Positions 51,160 to 62,658 of a stretch of DNA of 64,000 bases are shown piece after piece. The stretch lies in the NCBI GenBank assembly GCA_002205965.3, contig NADL03000645.1:930001-994000 (forward strand), given 5' to 3'. Made by a program: the position numbers and the translations under genes. This DNA comes from Kappaphycus alvarezii. Its lineage: Eukaryota; Rhodophyta; Florideophyceae; Gigartinales; Solieriaceae. How positions within the stretch are numbered: the stretch's first letter is position 1; each line of letters starts with the position of its first letter. Under the pieces are notes generated by a model, which was not told where the DNA came from, searched no databases, and was given only the letters and a program-made list of their open reading frames with translations.

Positions 51160-51850
51160 CCATCAGGGATAATATTTTGCTGACAATATAATTCCAGTAC
51201 TTTTTTAACTGTCAAATTTAAAAACCAGCTGATATACATAAAAGTTGCTTCACGTTTAATACAGTATAAAACATGGGCCAGTGAAAATAAATAAAATTAT
51301 TTTTCAATGATTCACAGTAAATAAAAGTTGTTGTTTTCTGATAAAATATAGTTCTACAAGTTTTAATATCTGTATACGATATGGAAAACAAGTTAAATAG
51401 ATTTTCAATACTTATCAATTTTTTTTTCGATTTTCACAGGGGCGCGGCTCAACGAGAAGGGATAGGGGTACAACAAAACAGGATTTCAAGCTAAAGCTCT
51501 GGAAATGGCAAAGGTTCTTTACTGCTGAACTGCAACACTCGTAAGAAATATGAAGAGCCTCCACTTTATACAAGCTCAGAGGTGTAACCCTGATGGGTTC
51601 TCTGTGAGCAAGAAAGTCCTATCAATGACCAGCTGAGCCCTGGACCAATACCCTAGGGTGGGCACCATTCTCTTAAATTTATTCAGCATTGATTTTCACC
51701 TCCAACTCGGCCTGTCTCTTAATTGTACTACGAAAATTATTCCAATCCGGTGCAAATATTCCATTATTCATGATCTAGAACCTAAACTATGGCTCGAACG
51801 CAACGTACGCAATCTTTATACCACTCGCAGTAATCCAACCCCTGTTATCA
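51160..51850. other. AT-rich then GC-balanced stretch, no gene seen
   Basis: Contains a short frame on each strand without features. Confidence 0.35.
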
Positions 51851-52509
51851 CCGCTCTCCCCTAACATCACTGAACCCAACCACTGCAGAGCTTCCTCAAC
51901 GTTTCGCAGCTCTCGGCGCCCACCCCGTGCGACATTTTTTCGGGTGTGGGCGCGTCCATTTCCTCCCGCCGAGCCCGTTTCCCATGCAGATCGACACACT
52001 GCGACTGCTGCGTACTCGCTGAACCGATCTCGTCGATATTCTTGTCGAAAGTACCGCGACCTCTCGTTCCCGGAGTACGTTGAACGAACCGGAAGTGGCA
52101 CGCAAAGGTGGCGTTGCTTTTTCGAACGGCGCTGTAAAGCGGCGCTGTATGATTTTCGTCAAGGTCTTCGGTCCGCGGTGGAGCTTGTCGCCATCGCATC
52201 CTTCTGCATGTTTCTTAATGGAAGGCGAAGGAACCTGTTTTTTCAAGTAGTGGGTGCCCTGTTCCGCAGGGTATTTTCGGTGTAATTTTGAGGCTCTTCG
52301 TCGTCCCCACTCCTTCCAGTACCCAAGACTAAAAACTCTGCGGTGAACCTTTTGTGCCTACCGGAACCCTCTAACACGTCACAAATCGGTAATATGCAGC
52401 GCTTATCTTCTACTGGAGCCGCCTCTATTCTATTCGACCCTGAAGCCGTCTATGGACGGGTATCAGATGGGCGCGCGGGTGAGGTTATTACGAGCACGGT
52501 GCTAGCCAT
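51850..52509 (-). pseudogene. Unidentified GC-rich gene, frame interrupted
   Basis: The minus strand from ATG at 52509 reads MASTVLVITSPARPSDTRP, stop, ASGSNRIEAAPVEDKRCILP, ICDVLEGSGRHKRFTAEFLV, LGTGRSGDDEEPQNYTENTL, then after frame changes LHGKRARREEMDAPTPEKMS and ESCETLRKLCSGW, ending near 51868. All three minus frames are open for long runs between 51870 and 52250 because the DNA is GC-rich. No domain recognised. The plus frame 51944-52285 (113 codons) is the less likely alternative. Confidence 0.35.
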
Positions 52510-52694
52510 GGATTTGTCTGTACAGAGTCTACATTTCCCTTGCTGGTGATGTAGAAGTGGTATGTGAGTTCTTTTTCCCATACCAACATATTTAAGTAAA
52601 TCACCCAATCATATCCCGGCAAATAAGTAAAACACCCCATTTAACCAAAACTTCCCCCCACTGAAAATTACAATGGGAACTGTGGTATAGAATA

Positions 52695-52760
52695 GAGGGA
52701 AATGTGGGGTGCTTTAATATTTGCAAATATTTTCGCTTGCGGCCCGGGATATCCTAGAGA
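52695..52760 (+). repeat. Dispersed 68-bp motif, copy 3
   Basis: AAATGTGGGGTGCTTTAATA, TTGCGGCCCGGGATATCCTA. The DNA just before it (52624-52665) holds the reverse of the GGGGAA-GTTT-GGGTGTTTTA core, so the two form a loose inverted pair. Confidence 0.6.
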
Positions 52761-53019
52761 ATAGGAATTCATGGTAATGAAACCGAGAAATACGAATACG
52801 GCAATCAATCAATGTCGAGGGCATGTTAAACCATTACATACCATACCGTAAGAACTAGTCGTTACTTCACAAAAGTTGGACTTTTACCAAACCTTTGGTG
52901 TACTCTGGCGCAGAACTGTGAAAAACTGTACAAAAGACATATTATACAGTGAATCAAACAAAGAGAGCACAAAAATGCATTTAATAAAACAATAAATTTA
53001 ATGCTATGACCATGGTGTA

Positions 53020-54940
53020 CAGTATAATCTCGATAAATGCAATCTCCATAATTGACCTTTCGCGCTACTTGACCGCAAAAGAGGTCCACTAAGTTGGTTT
53101 ACTGCGAAATTCTAACTGAAAGTAAGCATTTTACCAAGTCCCATTACTCGAAAGTTTCACTCAGAAGGTTCCGAGCCTTGAGGAAGGTACAAAAACTTCC
53201 CTGTTGGAGTTGCTGATCAATTATACAAGTTTGAACAATCTGTTCATTCTGCCATCAGTACGTCGTCTAGAGCATGAACTGCCATGACTAAGAAGACATA
53301 TGTGTATCTGACAAAAGATCCGAAAAGGAAAATCAGGGCCTAGGCTAAGCAGAGAAGAACCGACTTACAGGATGTCACTGGGGATGCTCTCGCAAAGTGG
53401 GCCAAAACAGAATTCGCACTCCCCAGCACCCCAGTTATTACGAAGATAAGGAGAAATTTACGTGAAAAGACTATGTTTACCCCACAGACGACCGAGTCAG
53501 TAAACCGATCAAAAACTGATCAGGTTCAAATGAACTACTTGAAAAACAGCTTTACAACTGGATCTGACATCTTTATAACAAAAGGCGAAACATTTCTGGA
53601 TATCTAACCCATTTACCAGCAAGGTGCATGCATAAGAGCCGTGTTGAAAGTTATAAAATGTCACTTCAATTTTCAGTTGGCTGGATGGAAAAGTTCAAGA
53701 AGAGATGGGGCATTCGTCATTTTCGGTCCCACGCAGAATACGGAGATGCAGATGTAGACGCTGTAACCACTCAATTTGCCAAGCTTCAAGAAAAATTTCG
53801 AAATTATGAGAAGAGAACCACATTCGATACTGATGAATCTGGTCTACAGCACAAATTAGCCCGGACACTACCATAGCGAAAAAATTTTGTCTGGAATAAA
53901 GAAACAGAAGGACAGGTTTACGGCCCTTGTTTGTTTTTACGCTGATGGAACAGAAGAAATTGAGTTGATGTATATCGGACATGCAAAGCGCCTCTGAGCG
54001 TTTAAGAAGAAGTATGGTTATGAATATGGATGTGAATACCACTCTAATTCAAAGGCCTGGATGACAGCTGATATGTTTTTGTCATGGTTGCACCGATTAG
54101 TTGCGTACATTTCAAAAAGTCCTGGGCGAAAAGTCGCCCTTCTTGTTGAAAATTATTCTGCACATAGAAGGAAAGAAAAACTACCTGAGCTGAATAACAC
54201 AGAGATTATCTTGCTTCCCCCCAATACAACTTCGAAAATTCAGCCATGTGATGCAGGCATTACTGTATCGATGAAAGTCCACTACAGAGCATTTCGGTTG
54301 GAACGTGCTCTTGATCTGGTGGAAACTGATGAAATTTATATCTATAAGGTCGACATACTAACGGCAATGCTGGCATTGAAGAAAATTTGGAAGGAGCTGA
54401 GCAACTCTGTCATTTCCAATTGTTGGCGACATATGAATCTGATTGATGGAAATCAGTCTAAGCCGCCTGTTCCCGATTTTACCTCAGAAAGACAGCTACT
54501 GCAGATATATGTGGACTCACTAGTTCCTGCTCGTTCTATGATGAGTATTGATGATCTACTCAATCGTCAGAATGATGAAGACTGTGTGCAGGACGACGCG
54601 GAGGCTTTGCTTGCTTCATATGATGGGGATAGCTCTGATGAAGAAAAAGAAGATGAATGTATTCTCAAGATACCTACATTTCAGGCTCAACTTGAGGCAA
54701 TTGCCGTCTTGAAACAGGCTTCCTACGTCCCAAATGCGGTGGATAAGACTTTTTTTTGTCACTTTAAGGAGATTGCAGTCCTCAGTGCGTGCCCAAAGAG
54801 CTTCTACTGCCATTGAAAAAACTCTTGAGAGTTACTTAAAGTATTTGCAGTGGCTGTAAGCAATCCCCATAAATGACCGGTCAAGGTATTTGACCGTTGA
54901 TCTAGTCCACCGCGATCGGTCAATTATCGAGATTATGCTG
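53020..54940 (+). mobile_element. pogo/Tigger-type DNA transposon, dead
   Basis: 1921 bp, flanked by TA on both sides (53018-53019, 54941-54942). Terminal inverted repeats are CAGTATAATCTCGATAA on the left and (reversed) CAGCATAATCTCGATAA on the right, 16 of 17 identical. The start CAGTATAAT is the pogo-type end. A single transposase gene in plus orientation fills the middle. Stops and frame changes show it cannot move by itself. Confidence 0.92.
53284..54816 (+). pseudogene. pogo/Tigger transposase (CENP-B type HTH plus DDE_1)
   Basis: From ATG at 53284 the product starts MTKKTYVYLTKDPKRKIRA, then a TAG at 53341; the rest of the HTH region follows to about 53600 and is readable. The CENP-B-type domain ends SVGWMEKFKKRWGIRHF (53670-53725). 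The DDE_1 core follows: first Asp in FDTDESGL (near 53830), a frame change with further stops at 53877-54060, then an intact 251-codon stretch from 54061. In LLVENYSAH (near 54150) Glu stands where the second catalytic Asp is normal. Then comes NTTSKIQPCDAGI with the third Asp (near 54250). The acidic C-terminus ends at 54816. The usual family length is about 500-600 residues, so the gene is nearly full length but dead. Confidence 0.88.
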
Positions 54941-54953
54941 TATATGAAACACT

Positions 54954-55450
54954 GTGTTTCACATCGCATATGTAGACAGTAGCCGCCTCCAAAGACATGT
55001 TGAAGCAAAGAGGATAAGGAGAGTTAAAGCAGGAAAAGACGAATTTCAAGAGATAATTTGGATACCAGCACCCCGTCCTGACGCATCCAAAAAATTGAGG
55101 TATTCATTCATCAAGAGCTATGAAAGTTTCTTAGGAGGTCCAACCCTCTTTAGAAGGTCAATTCAAAGAAAAAATGTGCGTTCCCGACCACTAATAGACT
55201 ATTTGTCCGTCTCTGCAACAAAAAATGTTGCCAAAGCGTTCTCGTAGCTAATTCGAGCAAGGAACTAAGAAATCGGTTGATTAATTTTGTGAATGATGCC
55301 CAATTCGTTGCTTTCGTATATTATGGTGTACAGTCTGGAGACAAAGCAAAGAAAGATTTGAATCAAGGCCTCTAATTGAAATTGAGCTGATCAAAAATCG
55401 GTTGGAAATTGATTTGGCCCGGTTTAATGGAGATGACTGAACGCCCTTAC
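54954..55450 (+). pseudogene. Decayed unidentified coding stretch beside the transposon
   Basis: A 97-codon frame (54954-55247) reads KAGKDEFQEIIWIPAPRPDA then KKLRYSFIKSYESFLGGPTL. In another frame VNDAQFVAFVYYGVQSGDKA continues to about 55380. Basic, well-composed, no recognised domain. It may be a host gene or older repeat into whose neighbourhood the pogo element jumped. Confidence 0.3.
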
Positions 55451-55490
55451 GTGGCGTCACGAAACCACTGTACGCGCCAATTGCGGATAT

Positions 55491-55925
55491 GTGCTAGACT
55501 GTGTAAAGATCTGTTTAGTTATATTTAGCTCTACATCCATCCGCTACTACACATCGATGTTGCAGCTCTGTCAATGGTCAGTACGAAAGATTTTCGAACG
55601 TTTCATTGGACTATACCTAGCTCAGAGAGCTCGAGATCCTCTGGCTAGCTCTTCCGGGAATAAAATTCCCATTGCCCATTGTGGAGGGGGAGACTGCCCA
55701 AGCGGCGTCCCCATTCTGTGCTTGCCTGTTCTCCAACTCCTTTGCTCCAACCGCTCTACTGCGCCTACGTCTACTCTACCTTTTTTCATTTGTCTCTCCC
55801 ACGATAAATCCACAGTTATAAATTTTGAAACCTCGACTGTAAAGCCTGTCTTGTGCATATGCAAAAATCTGGGTATCAATTCGGTTTTAGTTGAAAAATT
55901 GCAATCCATGGCAGCAGTGTGGTAA
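55491..55925. other. Open on both strands, unidentified
   Basis: 144 codons on plus (55491-55925) and 95 on minus (55909-55622, starting MDCNFSTKTELIPRFLHMHK). Neither has a recognised feature. Only one can be real, if either is. Confidence 0.2.
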
Positions 55926-56105
55926 GAAAGAGACTCCTTCGCTAGATTTGCGTGGGAGAGTAAAATATGACATCAGAGAAAATGAGAAGTAATTGAATGA
56001 AAAATAATAGAGAGAGAAAATAAAGAAATGAAAAGAGAACAGAGGAGATTTTTGATGCGCCGTGAATGATGAATGGAGGACATGAAACGGGAGAACAAAG
56101 GACGA

Positions 56106-56520
56106 ATTTAGGACCGAAAATGCCTTATAAAAGGTCCCAAGTTGGCGGTTATATCACCATGTTCGACGGGCTCCGATTTTACCCAAAGTATTCCTTGCGC
56201 TTGCTATTTTAGGGTGACTATATGGACTCTTCTAGATATAACTAAGGAGAAACAAATGCATATGCAGCCTTGAAGGCGTTATTCGCTAGGAGCTGTGAAT
56301 AGCAGACTTTTGAGACCCCATATATCATATTGAACCACTGTTTTCAATCCTTTCGCTGCGTTAAACAATCAATAGATAAAACACTGGAATTATCTACTTG
56401 AGAAAGAGATTTAAACAAGTTACTGAAGAAAAATAGATAAATTTCCGTAGAAAAAATAGGCTTATCCAAATATAATTTCCAGAACGGGCTGCTTGCAGTC
56501 TAGTTGCCCAAAATTTGAAT
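56106..56520 (+). pseudogene. Decayed unidentified coding stretch
   Basis: A single plus frame stays protein-like for about 400 bp (KRSQVGGYITMFDGLRFYPK, then NAYAALKALFARSCE, ILNHCFQSFRCVKQSIDKTL) while crossing about seven stops. This looks like a gene long dead with few indels. Confidence 0.35.
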
Positions 56521-56699
56521 TCACCATGCTTTTACTCCCGAAGCGGCAGAATGGGAAGTAAGGAAATGGGTTTAAACGGTTTAAGATTGCTAGAATGATT
56601 ATGCGAGGCCAGTTGGAAGGCATGTCGCATTGGACATGGCTTCGTTCGCACCGTGCATTTGCTTTAGTATCACCCGAACCCTCCCGAATAGTTACATAG

Positions 56700-56900
56700 C
56701 CCTGACTGCAACGCTTCTTTTCACTTCAATTATGATCGCATATGCCACTGTATACAAATGTCCTGGGTTGAATATGGGCACAGGGAAAAGTCTGTCTCGA
56801 GAGAAAGTAGCAATTAAGGATCTCCATTTCCGTACTTCGCGGATCGGGCTATATTCAAAGAGATCAAAAGGTTGAACATTTATGATGCTCAGTTCATACG
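56700..56900 (+). repeat. Diverged fragment of the dispersed KQAAL-type family
   Basis: MGTGKSLSREKVAIKDLHFR on the plus strand lines up with GIGTSLPLEEVAIRDWYRL of the copy at 8632-9035. It is the most distant copy in position and sequence. Confidence 0.4.
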
Positions 56901-57417
56901 GCAGTAGTAGAAGACAATGAGATATGAAGCAGAGAGATCTCATTGAGTTCTTTTAGGCATCATAAGGGATACAGTTTTATGAATTGTGCACTTTTAGGAA
57001 GTTTGGCACCCGTAATTTCCAAGTAGTCCTTCCTATTTGTTCCATTTCACCTGATAATTGCGTCGTAATGTGCTCAGTCAAAATATCCTTGATATTAGTT
57101 TTCCAGTAATAAGACAGATTATTAGCAATTTTCTGCTGATTTTTGCTTAAAAATATAGCGATTTTTATTGAATTATTCAATACCGAAATGTTTCCGAGTA
57201 ACAAAAATACCACGACTTTACCACATTTCGAAGTAAAGTTAGGTATCCAACACGGAAGTTGCGTTCCGGAGGATCTTTGTATTTGTAGCTGTCAGCGCAG
57301 ATCTAAAGATTTGGCGAGATACATAGCTAAGCAGAGCCCGAAGCTCTGAGGCAGAAATTATATCGCTTGTTAATTTACTTTCACGATCAGTGTGTTGTTT
57401 GGCGGGATAGAAATATA

Positions 57418-58441
57418 TGTCAAGATGGTAGGGGCAATCGGACGTCCAATTGGAGCTGCAGCGGTTGTGATGTTTGGGAGGTTGTTACGAATGGACGAAG
57501 CGCTGACCTTATTGTGATAGAAGAGCCATAAAATATTCCAAGGAAGTGAGGTTTTCGAGCCTGCAAGAGGATCATTTTCAATCTGACCAGAATTGAAGCC
57601 ACAATTTGCACAAGAATTCGACCGAACGCCATGTGTTCGGAGCTCGAGCCTTTTCTTTCAATTGAAACATCATAGCTCCACCCGATGTGTGACCCATACC
57701 CGCTACAACCAGAAAGTATTACTGAAATATGACACATAAAGTCAGTGAGGCGTTTTCTTTCGCTATAAGATCAATTCGTAGAATTTATACAAAAGTGAAG
57801 TCATTTTCTTTGGACTCTAGATCAATGCTAAGTAGAGATATTCCATATTGACAACTTTTGATCTTGCGAAGGAGCAATCAAGAGAATACACTGGTGCGCC
57901 GGTCAACATGGCACAACAAGTATGTACTTGGAGTGTTCTTGAGAGATTTTATTTACTATCAGTGGTATAAATTTCAGTGGAGGGTTCGTAAATTTGATGT
58001 CACTACTCCTGCCTCGACTAAAGGCATTGACTTCGGGCGCAACCAGTGCGGCGATGTCTGCGTTCATGAATTGGCATTGAGTTCGTAGAGGATCCAGTGA
58101 TATAACATTCAATTACGGCAACCAGGTTCTTGAGGGTAGCGATGCGGGACAAGGAGAAACGTGTAGAGGAAGAGGAGGAGGAAGAATAATACGTGATATG
58201 GACGTAGCCGTCAGAGTCTGCACAGACGAGGAATATTCCGGACCTGCTTCGAAATATGAAAACAAGCTATTGCTTTAGGAAACCGAAGTTGCAGTAGAGG
58301 TTCTCAAGGTTGAAGCTGCACTGCCCTTTTTAATTTGTTCTGATCGAGCTGCAATTCTTCGCTGTGTACGCAAAGCTGCATATCTGACCTTCTCTTGGGA
58401 TGCTTACAGTGACGCATATGCAGATACAGCCTTAATATCGT
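57418..58441 (+). pseudogene. Decayed unidentified gene C
   Basis: The plus strand reads MVGAIGRPIGAAAVVMFGRL LRMDEALTLL at 57418-57510, then mixed frames, then from about 58120 a long well-framed run: RIIRDMDVAVRVCTDEEYSG, KYENKLLL, stop, ETEVAVEVLKVEAALPFLIC, then AILRCVRKAAYLTFSWDAYS to a stop at 58439-58441. A 76-codon frame at 57858-58088 (VTTPASTKGIDFGRNQCGD) may be an intermediate piece. Unrecognised family. Its codons are less AT-rich than the surroundings. Confidence 0.4.
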
Positions 58442-61400
58442 GACTTGGTGCGAGATAATGATCACAGCCACATAGATTTTTCCTTATCGTAATATCCCAT
58501 CATATACATGCGCTCCACCGAAGTAATAGGGTATCGCTATAACAATCCCCTTCTAGTATTCATACCCTCTTCGTTTACTCATCTGTAGTAGTCAATTTCA
58601 TGTAAAATTCTGCTGTAGTGCTGTAGCCGCAGAAGATTCGTCGGGGCCGATTTTCACAGGGTTACTTGCTAGTTTCCACTTAGCATATTTGTAGGAGGTA
58701 ATTAACGTTAAAAAATGTACTTTCATGCTGCGAAAAGAACAAATTATCCCGAATTTTTCAAAGTGTACCTTTACGTATATGGCGTTATATTTATTTAGTA
58801 AAGAAACTGAGCAAATAATTTGACGAAGATATTTGATTTAATTCCTTTTTTGTCCCAAAAGGAATAATTCAATTGTATAATAAGCATGAATGGCACCAAA
58901 AACTAATTCTATTAAAAAAACATAAATTCAATCTCTCTGACGCAAATAGAGTTCGAGACAGATGTAGAAGAGGCCAGCTGGGTGTCCTTCCAATTAATCT
59001 GCTATTTCGTAGCTAAAAGAAGAAAATTTTGAACGTAATCTCGATAATACTCGCTGTATTTTCAAGAGAAATTCTATTTTTATGAACCAAAATTATACTT
59101 GGTACAGTTCTCTACTGATAGAGTTTAAAAAACTCAAAGCTAACTGCACGTTTCAGTTTTATGTCTAAAGTATAAATTAGCTTCCATAAAGTTTACATAT
59201 GAATAATATTATCACCATCTCGATAGAGCACAAGAAGTGAAATATATTTTACGAGTAAAACCAAAAAAGTGTAATCAATTTCCAGTTTTTGAGCAGATTT
59301 TTTACAAAAATGCAAAAAATATACATAATTACTGCAAAATAGAGCTACCCGGATTATTTTAAAAGGTATTACAATACATTATAGATTAAGGAACCTAATT
59401 TTGGAATCTTCGTCGTTAGAACAGTTTTTGAAAATGAAATTATTCTGAATACATGTTTCATTCCCACTGATATATATCTTATTGCTATTCTATGAAGTCT
59501 AACATTTAATAATAAAACAACCTATGCTACCATTGGAAGATCAGAGGTAGCGAGCTGATTAAAAGTAGGTGTTAAGTCATTTGATTCAGTCGCTCGTACT
59601 CTCGGCTTTTTATAGAGAAGTAGTATACCATCTCCTTGAAGTATTCGAAATCAAAATATTTGTAGGCTGATGATCTACAGAAACTATCGTTTCGGTTCTG
59701 CAGTTCTTGTTGGCCGAATCTGGTGGAGCAACTCATCATTGAAAGTAGAGGACACTTTCTCATTGCTTATGTGTAGTTCTTAGCAGCTTGGTACATTCTT
59801 TTGATGTTCATATTTTATTTATTATTCTCTTGTTTTAAAATAAAAATTGACAGGGTGAAAATTGTTACATGCATATATTTCTATCAGAAATTGTTCAATA
59901 ACAATTTCGCTAATTTTAAGGCTTTTACTTCCTATCAGAGTACAGCGAGAGGATGTTAATTTAATCTAGACATTTAGTAGTCAAAAAAAAGTTCGTGAGG
60001 TGATCCACCACATTGTATCAAACAGTAGGCGTCAATTTTGATGTGGATCAATACAAGAACTTCGAATGAAAAGTGCAAGTTCAGATCTTAGTAGAAGTGA
60101 ATAACTCTCACACTCATTTTCCTCGGGAGAAGCAGGGACCATATTCAAAACCCGAAGGTGCAGGGATATGGTTGTTTGGGCGAGCTAGCAACAGATTTTC
60201 AAAAGCTCTGATAGCATTTTGCTGAGACAGGACTCACATATGATTCAGTTTTTACCCTTTCAAATATGGGTAAAATTAATCAAACACGATCTTGTACCAT
60301 CACTTTACATCATTTGCAGAGATAAAAAAGGAAAAAGGATAGTAGATTGATCATTCAAAGCTTCATTTACTCGAATAATTTTGCAGCGCTTTTGGATTGA
60401 ATTAACAATAGAGGGCCAATTCATTTACAGCTAGTCCAAGGTATAGAAGCTCTTTCCGTTAAAAGAAATACATGTCACATTTACTTACAAGCCTGAATTT
60501 TCCCCACACATTTAAATTAAAATAAAAGGATCTTTTACGAGTGGGATGGCTATCTTAAGCTGGAACGTTTATTCAGCCAAAATACTTGATTAAATCTGTA
60601 CATAAGTGTGACTAGAAAATGAATTCATAATTTGCATACGAATCTAAAATCTACACCTCAGACGTAAATAAAAATTATCGTTTAAACCTCCTAATAAAAC
60701 ATCAGGGTATATTTAAACCGAAAAGGGATATTTATGAGCAGAAATTATTATTCAGAGTCCGAACCTGAATAATTCATAGTAGCTTTTCCTGAAACAGCCA
60801 CACACTGTAAAACTTTGTGAGTGTTTCATAAAGCGTTACCACTGGGAATAGGTCACTATATTGTAAAGCCAATGAGTTTAGTATTATTTTGTACGTATAT
60901 TTTTCATTGACTATAATAAAATATTCACGAAGTAGTGGATTACAGAAAAAGCAGGTTATGTAATCTAAAATTTCATTTTAGAAAATATAAATAGGGACCT
61001 AAAAAAAATTACAGCCCAGTTCGAGAACAAATTGAGCCACTGTTAGTTTGTATCTAGACATCTTTTCAACCGGTGAGAGGGTTCCGGTTTCATAACAGAG
61101 AGATCAAAAGTGCAAAAGAAATCTGTCTTGTTCAGAACACAACATTACAAATTCGGTAAAAATAAACAAGTTTTTCCGGGGATGTTTTCAGTGCAAAAGT
61201 AAATAATTTAGATCGGATGATTCTTTCAAATAATTTTCCTCCGTGGAAACTGATCTCCAAGAGGAAAGAAGTATTCTCTCGGCCCTTTTTGAGTTACCCA
61301 TCAATGTTTAGTAGATACTTCAATTTATTAAAATTATTTCGCGGATAGAATGAGATCTGTAGTTTATGTCCAGCTTTCTTTTAAAATACAACAGAGAGCA

Positions 61401-61700
61401 TGAATTCTTACTCATGACAATTAGTTGCTACCTAAAACATATAGAAATGAATAATGTTTAAACTCAAATAAGGGAATACATCCAAAAATTGTACTTACTA
61501 GTAGTATTCAGTAGCCATAAATAGAAGATTAAACATAAGATATACTCGTAGGTCAATCTTTAGTACCACTTAGCAAAATAGACCACCATTAAGTAACTTC
61601 AAGCCAATAATAGTAATTTTTAGAAAAAAGACTTTTTACAAGACAAAAAATCAATTTTATACTTGATCTTCGGAAAATAGCGCACTGCTTTGGGCTGGGA
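58442..61700. other. Very AT-rich stretch without recognisable genes
   Basis: Only a 63-codon minus frame (59572-59763) without features. No RNA gene or mobile element recognised. Confidence 0.45.
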
Positions 61701-61714
61701 GACTTTAAAGTGTT

Positions 61715-62030
61715 TTGGGACTCATGGAATTAAATGAAGATGACTTCTATTTAGAGAAGGGTGAGATTAGGGCAGAATATAATGAAAATGTGAAGATAGT
61801 GGCACTATCACTTATCTTCGGAATCTTGCTGATTTCTTGGAGAGCGGATAAGAATAAAATGCTTTGGTTGAAGAAAGACATGGGTAGTTATAAGAAATTT
61901 ATCTTTTCAACGCTATTGGTGTAGATGGAAGAAATTTAACGAAAATCAGTCGTGTTAATAATCAATTATCTACGCGAAGTGAGAGTTGTAATCGAAAGAA
62001 GTTCTTCAAATATAATTAATATTAACATTA
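61715..62030 (+). pseudogene. Possible small or decayed gene
   Basis: A 69-codon frame (61715-61924) begins MGLMELNEDDFYLEKGEIRA and has one hydrophobic segment (VALSLIFGILLISW) that could span a membrane. A second frame across 61890-62020 reads EIYLFNAIGVDGRNLTKISR. Whether either is real is unclear. Confidence 0.25.
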
Positions 62031-62401
62031 CTTGATCAATAATTTCATTTTCATGATACCAGTACGGTAATGCCTTTAAAACAAAAATTTGACCTATAAT
62101 ATGTGATAAATTACTACTTTTTGTGCACTGTTGCACAAAAATAGGTATTCACTATTCTTTTTCCGAAACATTCCTCTTACCATTGTGTATAGTAATTGGG
62201 TTTTCAAGAAAAACTGAGATTTGATCTGTAATAGGCACTTGGCATCTATTACAAAAAATTATGCGAATAAATTGCTAGTATAATACACGCAACAGCAAGC
62301 GGAAACATTTTTTTATTATAGTATGATTTAGATCTTTTGAATATGTGAAGTCTTAATAACTCTAGAGTCACCAGTACTAATTTACTGACGCAACTTTACA
62401 G

Positions 62402-62594
62402 GCCCTTTTCAATGTCGTTGTCATGACCGTTGATACTGAACCCTGGAAGTTTTATCACAATTATTTAGAAACAGAAAATGTCATTGAAAGTCTTCTTGAC
62501 AACGGATACATAATTTTTATAAGAAACGGAAGTATTTTGATTTCCACCAGGAGCAAAAACTTCAGAGAAGCAAAGATTTATTTGACTGTTGCAC
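62402..62594 (+). CDS. Exon-like segment with canonical splice signals
   Basis: CTAATTTACTGAC (branch-like), then CAACTTTACAG, precede base 62402, and GTGAGT follows base 62594. Between them one frame is fully open for 64 codons: ALFNVVVMTVDTEPWKFYHN, YLETENVIESLLDNGYIIFI, RNGSILISTRSKNFREAKIY LTVA. ATTTTCAG at 62651-62658 would close a 64-bp intron. The next segment has an open frame (SPLELYHDFRTKNMTVEERY), but in a phase that does not fit directly. Alternatively it is a 59-codon gene from ATG 62423 to TAA 62602. No family recognised. Confidence 0.4.
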
Positions 62595-62658
62595 GTGAGT
62601 AACAGGAAAGCAAAGGTGCGAGAACTTCCCTACAACATACGGATTACTCAATTTTCAG

